A stretch of 64,000 bases of DNA. Origin: Rhizophagus irregularis. Its lineage: Eukaryota > Glomeromycota > Glomeromycetes > Glomerales > Glomeraceae. This document shows positions 11,661-22,683 of this stretch, piece by piece (the stretch's first letter is position 1; each line of letters opens with the position of its first letter). Under the pieces are notes generated by a model. That model saw only the letters and a list, made by a program, of their open reading frames with translations, had not been told where the DNA came from and searched no databases. The translations under genes and the position numbers were made by a program. The stretch spans positions 2,852,001 through 2,916,000 of the forward strand of contig NC_089434.1 in assembly GCF_026210795.1 (NCBI RefSeq), given 5' to 3'.

Positions 11661-13056
11661 TACATATATACATATATTTTCTCATGTTGTAAAATATTTA
11701 GCAAAGTTTTTCTTTTTCTCTTTTTTTTTAGAATAGGTTAAATATATCTCTTTATTTAGAATTAAAAGAATTAAATGTTTTATAATCAATTTTAAAAATA
11801 ATAAAAAATATACTTTTATGCGTTTTTACCAATCAGTGTAAATGCATAGCTTATTAATTTTGTGTAGAATTCAATAAATGCATAATTTCGTACCAAATAC
11901 AAACAAATTTGTTTTTATTAATTTCAACCGACAAACTTTATAGGTTTTAAAGCCGTGAGAGTTTATCATTCGTCTATCTTATATTGTAGCGGTCGAGTTA
12001 AATTACGATAAACTTAATTAGGGATCAGTTTTATAAGGCGACTTTTTAATAAAAATAAAAATACAAATTGGTTGGATCTTTGACACTCTCGTCGCATAAG
12101 AAGGTTTCAATCGACCAGAATGTCTCCGTAATACATAGATCTAGAATGTAATAGATTAGGGTAGTTATTTTTTTTTTAAAAATACGATTAGCATATTTTT
12201 TTTCATGTAAATTTTTTAAAGGAAGTCCTGGTTTGTGCGACTTTTTCAAGAATCTTGTAGGTAGGTACAGTTCATAAATTACACGCAAGCACAACAGTTC
12301 AAAAAGGGGTATTCAGCAGTTATTCTCGAGGGGCAAAAAAAAAAATTATTATTAGGATTACGTAAAATTCTTTAAAAAAATAGAAATTTTTTTTTTTAGG
12401 AAAAAATATATTATTAATTTTTGCGAAACAAAATAATTACACGTACATGAAAAGTTTTAAAATCTGATTAGATTGATCATTGATGCTATACAAATATTTG
12501 TGTACAATATGTTTTTGAATACTGTATTTTTTAAATGGTTATATCAAATGAATATTTATCTTACGAAATCTTTAAAAAACAAAAAAAGAAAAAAAGATTA
12601 TTGTGATCAGATTGGTAAAATGGGCAAAACTGGGCAAAAAAAAAATAACTATCTGTCAAAATGTATTTGAATTAACTGTAGTGTTACAAATAAAAATAAA
12701 ATTATTCACAGATATTAACTGTTAGATGTACATATAAGATCGCTTGTTGAAATGCAACAGATAAAATATGTGACACTAGCATTTTTTTGTGGCGTACATC
12801 TTTTCAATGAACCTATATTAGGAAGTTAATTTAATTAAAAATGGTTAGAGATTCTTAGAAAGATTTTGTAATCAAGTAAATAGTGTAAATTCCGGATAAA
12901 TTTATTTCAAAAAAAAAAAGAATAATATAAACATATCAAGAATATTTATTGTATTCCGATATTAGGTTGTAGGTATGTATGTACGTATCACTAATGTGTA
13001 TCATTTTTTTGATCTCCTTCTCCTAACCTTAATCTTAATCCCAACCTAATATAGTT
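11661..13056. other. Intergenic region between a family B gene and a family A gene
   Basis: No gene seen. An open frame at 12046-12294 (minus) has no recognisable features. The 3' untranslated regions of the convergent genes probably lie at the ends. Confidence 0.45.
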
Positions 13057-13802
13057 TTATGATACATACATATTAAGACAAGAAGAAAGGTCGGAGACTT
13101 GCATCCCTAGATACAATTTTTTTCTCGTCGTTGCAATACTAATAATTAAATTAACGTTAGAAATAATATTAAATAAACGAAAATAAATAAATTTATTAAT
13201 ATTCACTTTTTCAATTCATCAATTGTCCAACCATTTTCTGGAGCGGTAACAGCTTCCAAATGTGCTGTTGATACGCAACGAAAGAATTGCCATTCTCCAC
13301 CTCTCAATCGTGGAAACAATGCTTCAATTTCTTTTCTAATTCCGTCATCTGAATCATCATTGAAGTGAGTTGATTTTACTAATCCTTCACTAATCAATCC
13401 CTTAATTCTAAGAAAAAAAAGTGTAATGATATTTATTATAATGATGTAAAATATGAATACTGTACATCATGTATTTTATAAAACTTACATCCTGGGAATT
13501 TTTAATATTGAATTCGAATTCTCATAAAGTAAACAGATGCAAAGGAAAGCCTTTCGTTGTCTATTGCCACAATTATTTGAAATATTTGATGGTATTTGAT
13601 CAACCATTTCATCTATGTTGTATGAGATTAATGGACCTGCGTATCCAAATGTATACGGATAAAATGATAATTCATGATAGCATTCATGATGTAAACATCT
13701 ACACAAATTATCTTGGATGCTTCCTGTAACACTAAGTCTCTGACATCCACATCTACGTCCTGTCAAAGGATCTTCAAATTTGCATTTTCCGTAATAAGCC
13801 AT
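13057..13802 (-). CDS. Family A protein 2 (unknown function), three exons, 198 aa
   Basis: Function unknown. On the minus strand, exons are 13802-13489, 13407-13207 and 13138-13057 (199 codons with stop). The first donor is a consensus AT|GTAAGT. The N-terminus carries a probable zinc site: GKC, then C-x-C, x13, C-x-C-x2-H and a following YHE. Exon 2 is 201 nt, exactly as in the 20.1 kb paralogue, and encodes FNDDSDDGIRKEIE, FPRLRGGEWQFFRCVST and GWTIDELK. Exon 3 was recovered by looking for the paralogues' third exon. It reads NIATTRKKLYLGMQVSDL and stops at 13057, so a model ending at the TGA at 13203 would lose the conserved RKKLYLG segment. The convergent neighbour is family B gene 1. Confidence 0.75.
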
Positions 13803-15184
13803 TTTTGAGAGGGTTTAAAAAAAAAATTTTTTTTTTCTTTTTTTTTCGCAGGAGAAAATTTTTTGCATTTTTATAAGGTTTTTTTAGTTTTGATTTTTCA
13901 AAACTTTAAATATAATAAAAGACTAAAAGGCTTAATTGTTGTCATAATTAAATATTTTATCTGAAGTTATCTGCTTTAAATTATCTGATTTTTTTTTTCA
14001 AAAACTCATAAAATGTAATTTTTAATGATATTAAAGGTTAAATTAATAACTTTATTTACAAATTAGAATTTATCGAATTCTTTATTAATGACTGACTCAT
14101 CCTCTCTCATACAAAAAAATAAAAAAAAAAGTACAATCAAAAAAAAGAAACAAAAACAGAAACAAAAAAAGTTCCAAATCTTATAGTACATACAATCAAG
14201 AAATTTAATCTAAACTATAATGTATCTTTAACGGTTTGATTAAGTTTTAATTTGGTCAAATTAAAGGAATAACCATATTTTTTTTATTAAATGAGTGTTA
14301 ATTAGTACAACAAATGATAATTCTAATTCTTATTCTATTCCTTATTTTTTCATTATAAAATTATTAATCCATTTATTTTTATTTTTTTTCTTGTTTGTAA
14401 TCCCCCCTAAAGTTCCCGCCTATTTTTTACGTCTTTTTTTTTAAAGTTTTTGAACTAACCGATTATAATTTGCAAACAATTAATTAATTTTGTATTACAG
14501 AAGGAATAACGAACAACACATTCTTTACGGTACAATCAATTGAAATGATGTAACAATCAAATGACCTTATGTGTTCAAATTAAATTGTAAAATAAAAAGA
14601 AAAAAAAACAATTGTTAATTAACCCTAAAATAGGAAAACTAAACACATAAAAAAAAAATATATCTGTTTAATACAGATGTTTTCCGGTATGTTCCGTGAA
14701 TAATAATAATATTTCTAAATTAGGAAAATATCAATATATTTGATATTATTTACTTAAAATAATTTTTATTTGATAAATAAAATGATTTTAGTTGTATTAC
14801 AAGTTTTCTATTTTGATATTACAAGAACTCTAACTGACTCTAGACTCTAACCGTAAATAAAGAAATTAAAATAATTTGTGCTTGATAATCTGATAATTTA
14901 AGTCTTTTAGTTCTTTTTTCCCATATGAAACACAGATATTATTATACGGAGTGATGATCATGCCAAAAACTCATATATAATTATGACAATTAAATGACTA
15001 ATTGGAAAAATATCTGTTTATCTGTAACTGTTGTTTGTATTTGTGAAACGCAGCATCTGTAAACTTGATCAAATCGCAAAATTATTATTTAAAGCCAAAC
15101 TTATTCTTCCGAATTTATAACTCACAAGTCTCTTTTTTTCTACATTCTAAAAAAAAAAAATACAAACGGTTCTTACATATTAAT
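13803..15184. other. Intergenic region, divergent family A and family B promoters
   Basis: No gene seen in these 1.4 kb. The ends are the probable promoters of the minus-strand family A gene (T-rich tract at 13815-13850) and the plus-strand family B gene (TCTGTTTATCTGTAACTG motifs near 15010-15060). Confidence 0.45.
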
Positions 15185-15835
15185 ATGGAACAAAGCAATA
15201 TTAACATCAACTATGAATCATTTCATAATGAAGTTCCCTATGATTCACAGAAAATTAAATTCAAGTCGGAAGAATACTCATCAAACAGTATCTTAAATCC
15301 TTCTCATGACTATTACAATTATAACAACCATCCTATAGTGAATGATAATATTGATACAACTAAAACCTACGAACAACAACCTATGTTCTCTTGTATAAAC
15401 GATCAACATTCTAGTAATCAATATCCTTTGATCACCTCATCTTTCACTCCGCAAGATGAACCAAGTTTGGATCAAAATTATTATGATATCAATGAACCAC
15501 GTGAATTCAATCAAATAAGTTATCAAGATGATCAATTTCAGTCTCCCAATATTCTAGATATCAATAATCCAATCGAATTCTATCCAACAAATCAAACTGC
15601 ATCCTTTAGATTTGAAATTCCAGGCTTCGAAATTATTATTATACCTACATCTTCAGATGTTATAAACAATACTCAAATTCATAATCAATATTATTATGGG
15701 CAAAATAATATATGTGATATTTCTCAATTTTATCAACATAATTCTTTTGATTCAGAAATGTTTAGTAATTTAAATCGAGATGTAATATCACGTAATTACG
15801 TAGATAGATTAGGTGGAAGTCATGAAGGATATTGA
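15185..15835 (+). CDS. Family B protein 2: Asn/Gln-rich protein with FEIPGFEIIIIPT motif, 216 aa
   Basis: Function unknown. Single exon, with the start taken at 15185 (MEQSNININYESF). An in-frame extension of 40 codons upstream is Lys/Phe/Tyr-rich and has no counterpart in the paralogue. The composition is Asn-, Gln-, Ser- and Asp-rich and probably disordered. The motif FRFEIPGFEIIIIPTSS lies near residues 142-158 and is followed by an Asn/Tyr-rich tail. Compared with the 11.1 kb gene, the motif is almost identical while the flanks align only loosely. That pattern suggests the motif is the conserved functional core, perhaps a docking strand. It is divergent with the family A gene at 13.8 kb. 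Confidence 0.7.
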   Translation: MEQSNININYESFHNEVPYDSQKIKFKSEEYSSNSILNPSHDYYNYNNHPIVNDNIDTTKTYEQQPMFSCINDQHSSNQYPLITSSFTPQDEPSLDQNYYDINEPREFNQISYQDDQFQSPNILDINNPIEFYPTNQTASFRFEIPGFEIIIIPTSSDVINNTQIHNQYYYGQNNICDISQFYQHNSFDSEMFSNLNRDVISRNYVDRLGGSHEGY

Positions 15836-18800
15836 ATATCCTCAACGTAATTATCATTTTTTTTTTTTAATATTTGTACTTTTAGTAACATTAAAATTAA
15901 TTTTTTTTCTCAATATGATTAAATAACATTTATAAAAAATTATTCTAACGTATCAATGTTGGACATTTAAATAAAATATATTGAGAATAAATATATACGG
16001 TGTATCATTTGTTTTATTAATTTCGTTTGCCTCATGCCTTATATCGCGTTGTTAATATTCTACAATAAACATGGAATATTAAATAATTACGTTTGCATTT
16101 TGTTAGAAATATACAGTAAAATCATTGCCAAATAATAATATATGAGGTAAAAAGCTGATTTGAGATAGTAAACCCGAAATTTGCATTAAAAGTTAAAATA
16201 AAAGGAATAACAAACCTAAGTTATTTCCAAAATTAAGTGGGAAGTTGAAATCATTAACCAAGCAAAGCATGTAATCCCGTTTCTATTAATGGCTAACGTT
16301 TATCACAATACTTTATTTGAAGCGATACTACACCCAGTATTAATTTCTAACTCTTTACAAAATAAATCGTAAAATGACTTTAGATTGCGCATAATTATAT
16401 GGCTAAGCTTTCTCAGATCCTTTTCCAGATATTAAAATTATCCAATAACATGATTGTACCGGATGTAATCATATATTACATCAATATTCTTTTTATGTTG
16501 CTAAATTGAAACCTTATTAGTTTATGTGTGTGATTTTATAGATATTATACTTGATTATTGCTGTGAACACTGATAGTAGAAGCTGACTTATTCGTCTGTC
16601 ATTGCGAAAGAATATCAGTGACGTCTATCCTTATATACGTGACTATGAAACGTTATTTACTAAGAATAGTGTTGCCGTCTGTCAGTTCACCTATATGCAT
16701 GATACAATTGACATTAATAATTGGTATTCTCTTTATAGTGTGGCTATTGTCCTACAACCATGCATGTAATCTCTCATTCTACATTGTGATATTGTTATTT
16801 GCAGATGCGTAACGATAATACTATCTAGATCTCAATCTGTGCGTGATGTGATAATCAACTTAATTTTGATGCTCAGGAGGTTATCGTATTGAATGCAATA
16901 TGTTTTATTTTCTCACTTTTATACTGTAATATAATATATTATATCACTAAATGTTAAAAATTACTTATTATGTTCAGTTTGTACCGCATTTACGGAGACG
17001 GACTATACATGTCTAAGGTAATTTGGCTTTACTGACGATTTTTTCACGTTTAGATGGCAACTAATTGTTGAAGTAATTTTTACTGTCATAAAATAATATT
17101 ATATAAATATAATATTGTTAACTACTAACATTCCTAACTGTGTATTTTTTATTTGCATACAATCAATACAATTTGCCGTCCCGGAATTGATCGATGTAAA
17201 CCCTGAGATGTGATGTAATATAGTTCTGTTTTCTTTATATATAGATGCAATTTGTAAATAATAATTAATTCTAATCATACTAATTACAATTATGTTAATT
17301 ATGTTTTGATATTAACGTTTTTTTTACTTGATTTCTCTATGCTTTTATATAAAAAAGAAAAAAAAAAACTTCATAAAAGTAATAATAACAACAATAAATT
17401 AAATATAAATCTACTTTTTCAGCAAAATTTATTAAAAGCATATAGCATATGATCTAAATGTAAAAAAAAAAGAACAATGTTATGTGGCCTTAAAAATAAC
17501 TTTTTTGATGAAATTTAAGTGTAAACATTACCAACTAAAATATTTAAATTTTTTGAGGAGTTAGTGCGTACTATTGCGTTTCTTTAATGCGGTCATGATA
17601 TTTAATAATTTTCTGTACAATTTAACAATTTGTCTTGTAAATTAACAACTTTTTGTTTTATTTATTTAATTACTTGGTACAATTCGTATTCTTTGAATTA
17701 TCTTCATTTTTTGGAATGGTAGATCAATCTTTGCTTGAAAGAAAAGCTTATTGTAAGTAATATAAGACATAATGGATAAGCGCACCTTTTTATTTAGCTG
17801 GCGATGCATTTACAGATTCGCTGAAAATTAATTCATAGAATGTTACCGTAGACCTGCAGGAGAATTTTGGGTAAATCTTTTTTTTTGGTTGTCCATTACA
17901 TTCTGAATTTGATAAGGTTGAAGGAATTTAAAATGTGAATAGAAAGAAATAGGGAATAATAGTAATAGAAGAGATACATAATTTTACCTCTTTATGAAGT
18001 TTCAATTATCTAAAAAAAAATAATGTTCATCACAGGGTCACATAAATTCCATTTCTGCTTATCTAACAAATATATACGGATCATTATAAAGTAGCAATTT
18101 TGTAAGTTTTTTTGCAAATTTTATGAGTTTTAGATTGGTCAAAAACAAATTGTGTTTCATTTTATAAAAGAAACTACGTGCATTTTTTATATTTTGTAAT
18201 TTACAATTTCATAACTGAAATTATATTATTCAAGCTTTTAATCAAGACAATTAATTAATTATAATATTTAAACTTGTCCTAAAATACATGGAAGTTTCTA
18301 TACTAATTACAAGATTTTGATCGGTTTTTCAAAAGGGCTCTTTCAGTCTTTCTCGGTATCCGCTCTAACCAATAATCCAACAAATTTTTGTCGTAATTCA
18401 GCTTAATATATAATATAAATAAAAATATCAGTTTTATAACTTTTTAATTCGCGAATATTCTAATCTCTTTTCGGTGTGTCATCTTTGACGTCGAATGACA
18501 ATAAAAAAAAAATGTCCGATTTAAAATGGAAAAGCTATCTCAATTTCAATGTTTTAATCTTCGGTAAAATGGATCTAATAAATAAATAGATAAATAAATA
18601 AAAATTACATAATTATTCCCGTTATTTTTAGCTTTGGTTCAACAACAGACAAATCGGTCAAAAATCAACTTCATGATGCAAAGGGCTCGTGATAATTCAC
18701 ATTTACTGTAATTCAAATAGTGAAAATCTGGTACAATTTGAGATTGATGTATTATTTATAGAATCTGAAACGAAGATAATTAATTTTCTTTTTTTATGGC

Positions 18801-20086
18801 GTGCACGACAAACAGATGATTTTGACAGATAAACAGATATCTTTGACAGATAAACAAATGATTTTACGGATGATTTTGACACAGACAGATAATTTTAACA
18901 GAAAATTTTAAGTTCTATTGTTTTTATTTATTTATCATAGTAATACATACATCTATAGAATAATCCATTCCGGTATTTTTTGTAGCCGGTAAGTAATAAA
19001 CCTTCCTAGTTTTTTTTTTAAAAAAAAAAAAGTGCAGATCTCAGCTTTTTAGTCACGATTTTTAATTGGTCTTGTTGACGTTAACGTTTTAACTTCCGAA
19101 CGGCGTATCTCTTGTCCACTTGAATCTGTAAAGACAGAAATTTTGAATGCTTTGAAAAACAAGAATGTTTCAAAAACCAATTTGTTTTGGTGAAATCAAA
19201 AAGCAGAATGGTAATGTTAATGGATAATGTGAACGTGATATCCTATTTTCATGATTATTTCGAAAAAAAAGAAGTTTTTCTTGCGAAAAACGTATTTATT
19301 TTTTTTATTTAAAATGATGTACTGTACTTCCTAATCTCATAGAGTATAAACCGCTAGAAATACCACTACCCAATCTTTGAACTTATGCGTAATCAGATCT
19401 CAAACACCAACACTTAGAACTATCAGAAGAGGTGGTGGAATCTCAAATGAGTTCGATACATAATCAAAATCAGATTGGAAGTCGTCCCTATTTCGCCGTG
19501 ATTATTTCTGTTAAATCACAAGATTATACCACTATAATCAATGCCAATCAAACAAACCTAATAAAATCAAATAAATTATCATCGATATTTTTTTTAATCT
19601 AAACTTATAAGTAAATAATGTGGAAATTATGAATTCTTTTTTCCTTCAATATACGATCAATCCTTTATAAAATATAAATGTAACCCCATATACATAATTT
19701 TCAAAATAAAGCATTTAAAGAGAGAAGGTACGCGGGGATTGGAAAACACACGTATAAAGCTCGGGGTTGAATTAAAGGGTGAATTATAAAGGGTGCATTT
19801 ATAGAGAGCTAACTGGAATATATTTTAAAAAAAATATGCACGTAAAAATGGCTCTTGTAAAAAAAAGAATATTCTGGTTGGAATTATGTAATTCGAGATG
19901 ATGCCCCGGAAAGTTTGAACCTTAATGATATTATGAAATAAACAAAATTAATTTAAATTGATTTATTTAAAAATATGAATTTAGGTACAATATTTTAATA
20001 AATTAAACACTGTATATATAGTATATATATAAAATAATTACAACGAAAAAGAAAAAAAAATATATATACGTCAAATAAACTAAACA
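15836..20086. other. Long AT-rich intergenic region
   Basis: 4.2 kb without a supported gene. Two small items were seen. At 18810-18900 there are irregular repeats of GACAGATAAACAGAT. At 19786-19812, GGGTGCATTTATAGAGAGCTAACTG resembles the right end of the TA-flanked element at 52870, so it is probably a decayed solo end of the same MITE family. Confidence 0.45.
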
Positions 20087-21174
20087 TTAAGTCCTGTGGT
20101 GATTTAGGTTCATGATTCGATAAGCATCAAATAAGTTTGACTCCAGATTTGTTGCTGATTGATAGTTTTCCTGATATATTTCTGTTTGTTGATAGTTTGT
20201 TATCGGTTGAAAGTTGGTAGCGGAGGTTGAGGAACCTTGGTCGATAAAGTTTGTTGGGGCGATGATGCCAGTATAGGGCATAGTAAAGGCACCACAATCC
20301 GTGGTATTCATCGGTACTGGTTGTGATGAGGAGCTCGTGGATGCGGAGGTTGAGGAACCTTGGTCGATGATCATATTACTTTCGTCGACCAGTTCGACCG
20401 AAGATGAAGACACTACCCCAATGTATAGCTTCTTTCGACAACCTGAAATCCTAGAAAGTAAAAAAACATTTTTAAGTTACTTATTAAATATATTATATTA
20501 CGTACTAATACATAATTAAATAAAATTATGAATACTTTGTTAATGCTTTAATATTCCAACCCTTCGCCGGTATATCGGCTACTACGAGAACTGATGTCGA
20601 ATCACAACGAAAAAATACCCAGTTTCGATTTTTCAACCATGGAAAAGCCGCTTCAATTACACTCTTTATTCCATTGCTTGAATCTTCGCTGAATTGTATT
20701 GAATTCATAATACCCTTCTTTTTAAATTTTTTAATACTAAGAAAAAAAAATAATTTAACAATATTAACAAAGAAAATAAAAATAAGAATAAAAAATAAAA
20801 TAAAATAAAAATACAAATTACCCTCTCGGTATTTTTGGCTTAGGTCCTACATTAAATAAATTAATCACATTAAAAACATTTTTGCGATCAACTCGTACTC
20901 GTGTATTTAATTCTTCAACATTAATCTCAAAATTTTCAACATTGAGTTCATCGGGTTCTTGTGCGGCAATGGAGGATTGAATTGATGTGGGTATAGAAGT
21001 TCTATTCGTGGAATCAAAATGTTGTGATGGAGGTTCATGATAATTTCTATCATGACCGCAACATGCACATAAATATTTTCCATTTTCAGTAGCGCGAAAC
21101 ATAAAACATTTACATTGAAGTCCACTCGTGGAATTTTTAGGGTCAAGATATTGATGACACTTCCCAAAGTTCAT
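20087..21174 (-). CDS. Family A protein 3 (unknown function), three exons, 305 aa
   Basis: Function unknown. Exons on the minus strand are 21174-20822, 20736-20536 and 20450-20087, 306 codons with stop, all GT-AG. The N-terminus has a probable zinc site: GKC, x14, C-x-C, x12, C-x-C-x2-H, then YHE. The middle reads IPRGIKKFKKK, FSEDSSNGIKSVIEAAFP, NWVFFRCDST and GWNIKALTK. Exon 3 opens ISGCRKKLYIG and, unlike in the two paralogues, continues into a long Ser/Thr/Gln-rich tail. That tail contains a duplicated segment (IDQGSSTSA occurs twice, about 45 residues apart). Conserved exon lengths and phases show that the three genes are true paralogues. The tail looks like a later extension by internal repeat growth. 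Confidence 0.75.
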
Positions 21175-22683
21175 TATTTTCGTATTTTGGGAAAATTTTA
21201 ATTAAATTCCTCCTCTTTTTATACATAATGTGAAGGTAACCTTGGGTAAAAAAAGATGGGATATGTGTATCTGTTATCTGCTCAGTTCGAATCGATTTGC
21301 TTAATGAAATGTAAATAAAAAATAGATGTTTACTACTTTTTTTTTTGGTTATTTTTTTAAAAAATCACAATATAAAATTAATTAATCAAGGGAAAAAAGG
21401 GAAAAAGCAATAAATTCATACTTTTATCTGATTTTATATCTGTAATTAATGGCGTACAAAGTCGTACAAAACCGTTAACTTCTGTGTTAAGCAAACCTAT
21501 CGGTTGCCTATTCCACTGAAATTGTCAAGAACTAATAGTTTGAACAAATTTGTTACTGAACAGAATATCTGTAAATTGGGCGCTCCAGACATGTTTTGTA
21601 TAGCAAAAAGTTTTGATATGTTTTAACACTTAATATCTGTTAGAAATCGAGTCTAGATAAATTTTAGTGGTTAAAAAAATATGTGCATTATAGTGGTTAA
21701 AAAATATGTGCACAAGATTCCTAATTTATAGTTAGGCAATTTAAAAGGAATTATCACAATTTCTTTTTTTAAATCACTTCAATGTGGCGACTGTGGCGTA
21801 TTCTCTTACTGTGCCACATTGACTTCTTTTTCTGAGTTTAACTATAAATTCAGAAAATCTACATTTATGTTTTTACATGCATTATTGTACATGCGGTTCA
21901 AGATTAATTTTATATCATTATATTAGTTAGTTTATTTTAAATTCATGATGCTAATAATTATCATGTTAACGTGTAACCACGCTCTTTGATAATTGATATA
22001 TTGAATAAGGAAATTTATGGAATTGATTTCAATGTAAACGACCTGAGAGTCTGAGACAAACACACATTAATCAAAAGATTTATTGAAAGTTTTGTTACTT
22101 AAAAATAATAATATGACTTTTCGCTTTGTTTATTTGTTTGTTTATTTTTATTTTTTCATTATTTTTCAAAAAAAAAAGATATCTAATAAAATAATACTAA
22201 CAATAGGCCTACCCAAAGTAGAATATGTGTGTGCAAACATTTCTAACCTCAAAGAAATACTTAGAATTGAAATATTAATATATAATATCCATTAGAGTGG
22301 ATTTCAGCTCTAAGAAAGCTATCGAGTTTTAGTTTGATGTAATAATTCTTTTGGTTGTCAGACATGTTATCCAACAAAATCTACATATAACCAATTGAAC
22401 TCGGAAGCTACGAAAAAAAAAGAAAATAGCACAAGACATTTTAAGTCTTGTTTAGGGCATATTCTAAAAAATTAAACACAAAAGAAAGAACCTAAGAAAA
22501 TCTACATGAAACCTCTTTGTTTTCATGAGGCCTCCAGAGATAAATTCTCCGAACATTTTATCGATCATTTTATCAATCATATCTAGCTTATTGGCTTTTT
22601 CATGATATCTTGCGGGCACATCAAGGAACCAATTTCTATTATTTCTATCCATTTAAAATAATGAGCATGGTTCGATAATAATA
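21175..22683. other. Intergenic region upstream of family A gene 3 and downstream of SPT5
   Basis: No gene seen. A repeated TAGTGGTTAAAAAATATGTGCA occurs twice in tandem near 21660-21715. Short palindromic pieces lie at 21780-21830 (AATGTGGCGACTGTGGCG / GTGCCACATTG). The SPT5 3' UTR probably occupies the end of the interval. Confidence 0.45.

Noticed and set aside
13485-13500. Termination of family A gene 2 at the stop directly after exon 1
   Set aside because: The stop overlaps a consensus donor (AT|GTAAGT), and splicing restores alignment with the paralogues.
15065-15184. In-frame extension of family B protein 2 by 40 residues
   Set aside because: No similarity to the upstream region of the paralogue and no ATG at its beginning; MEQSN at 15185 preferred.
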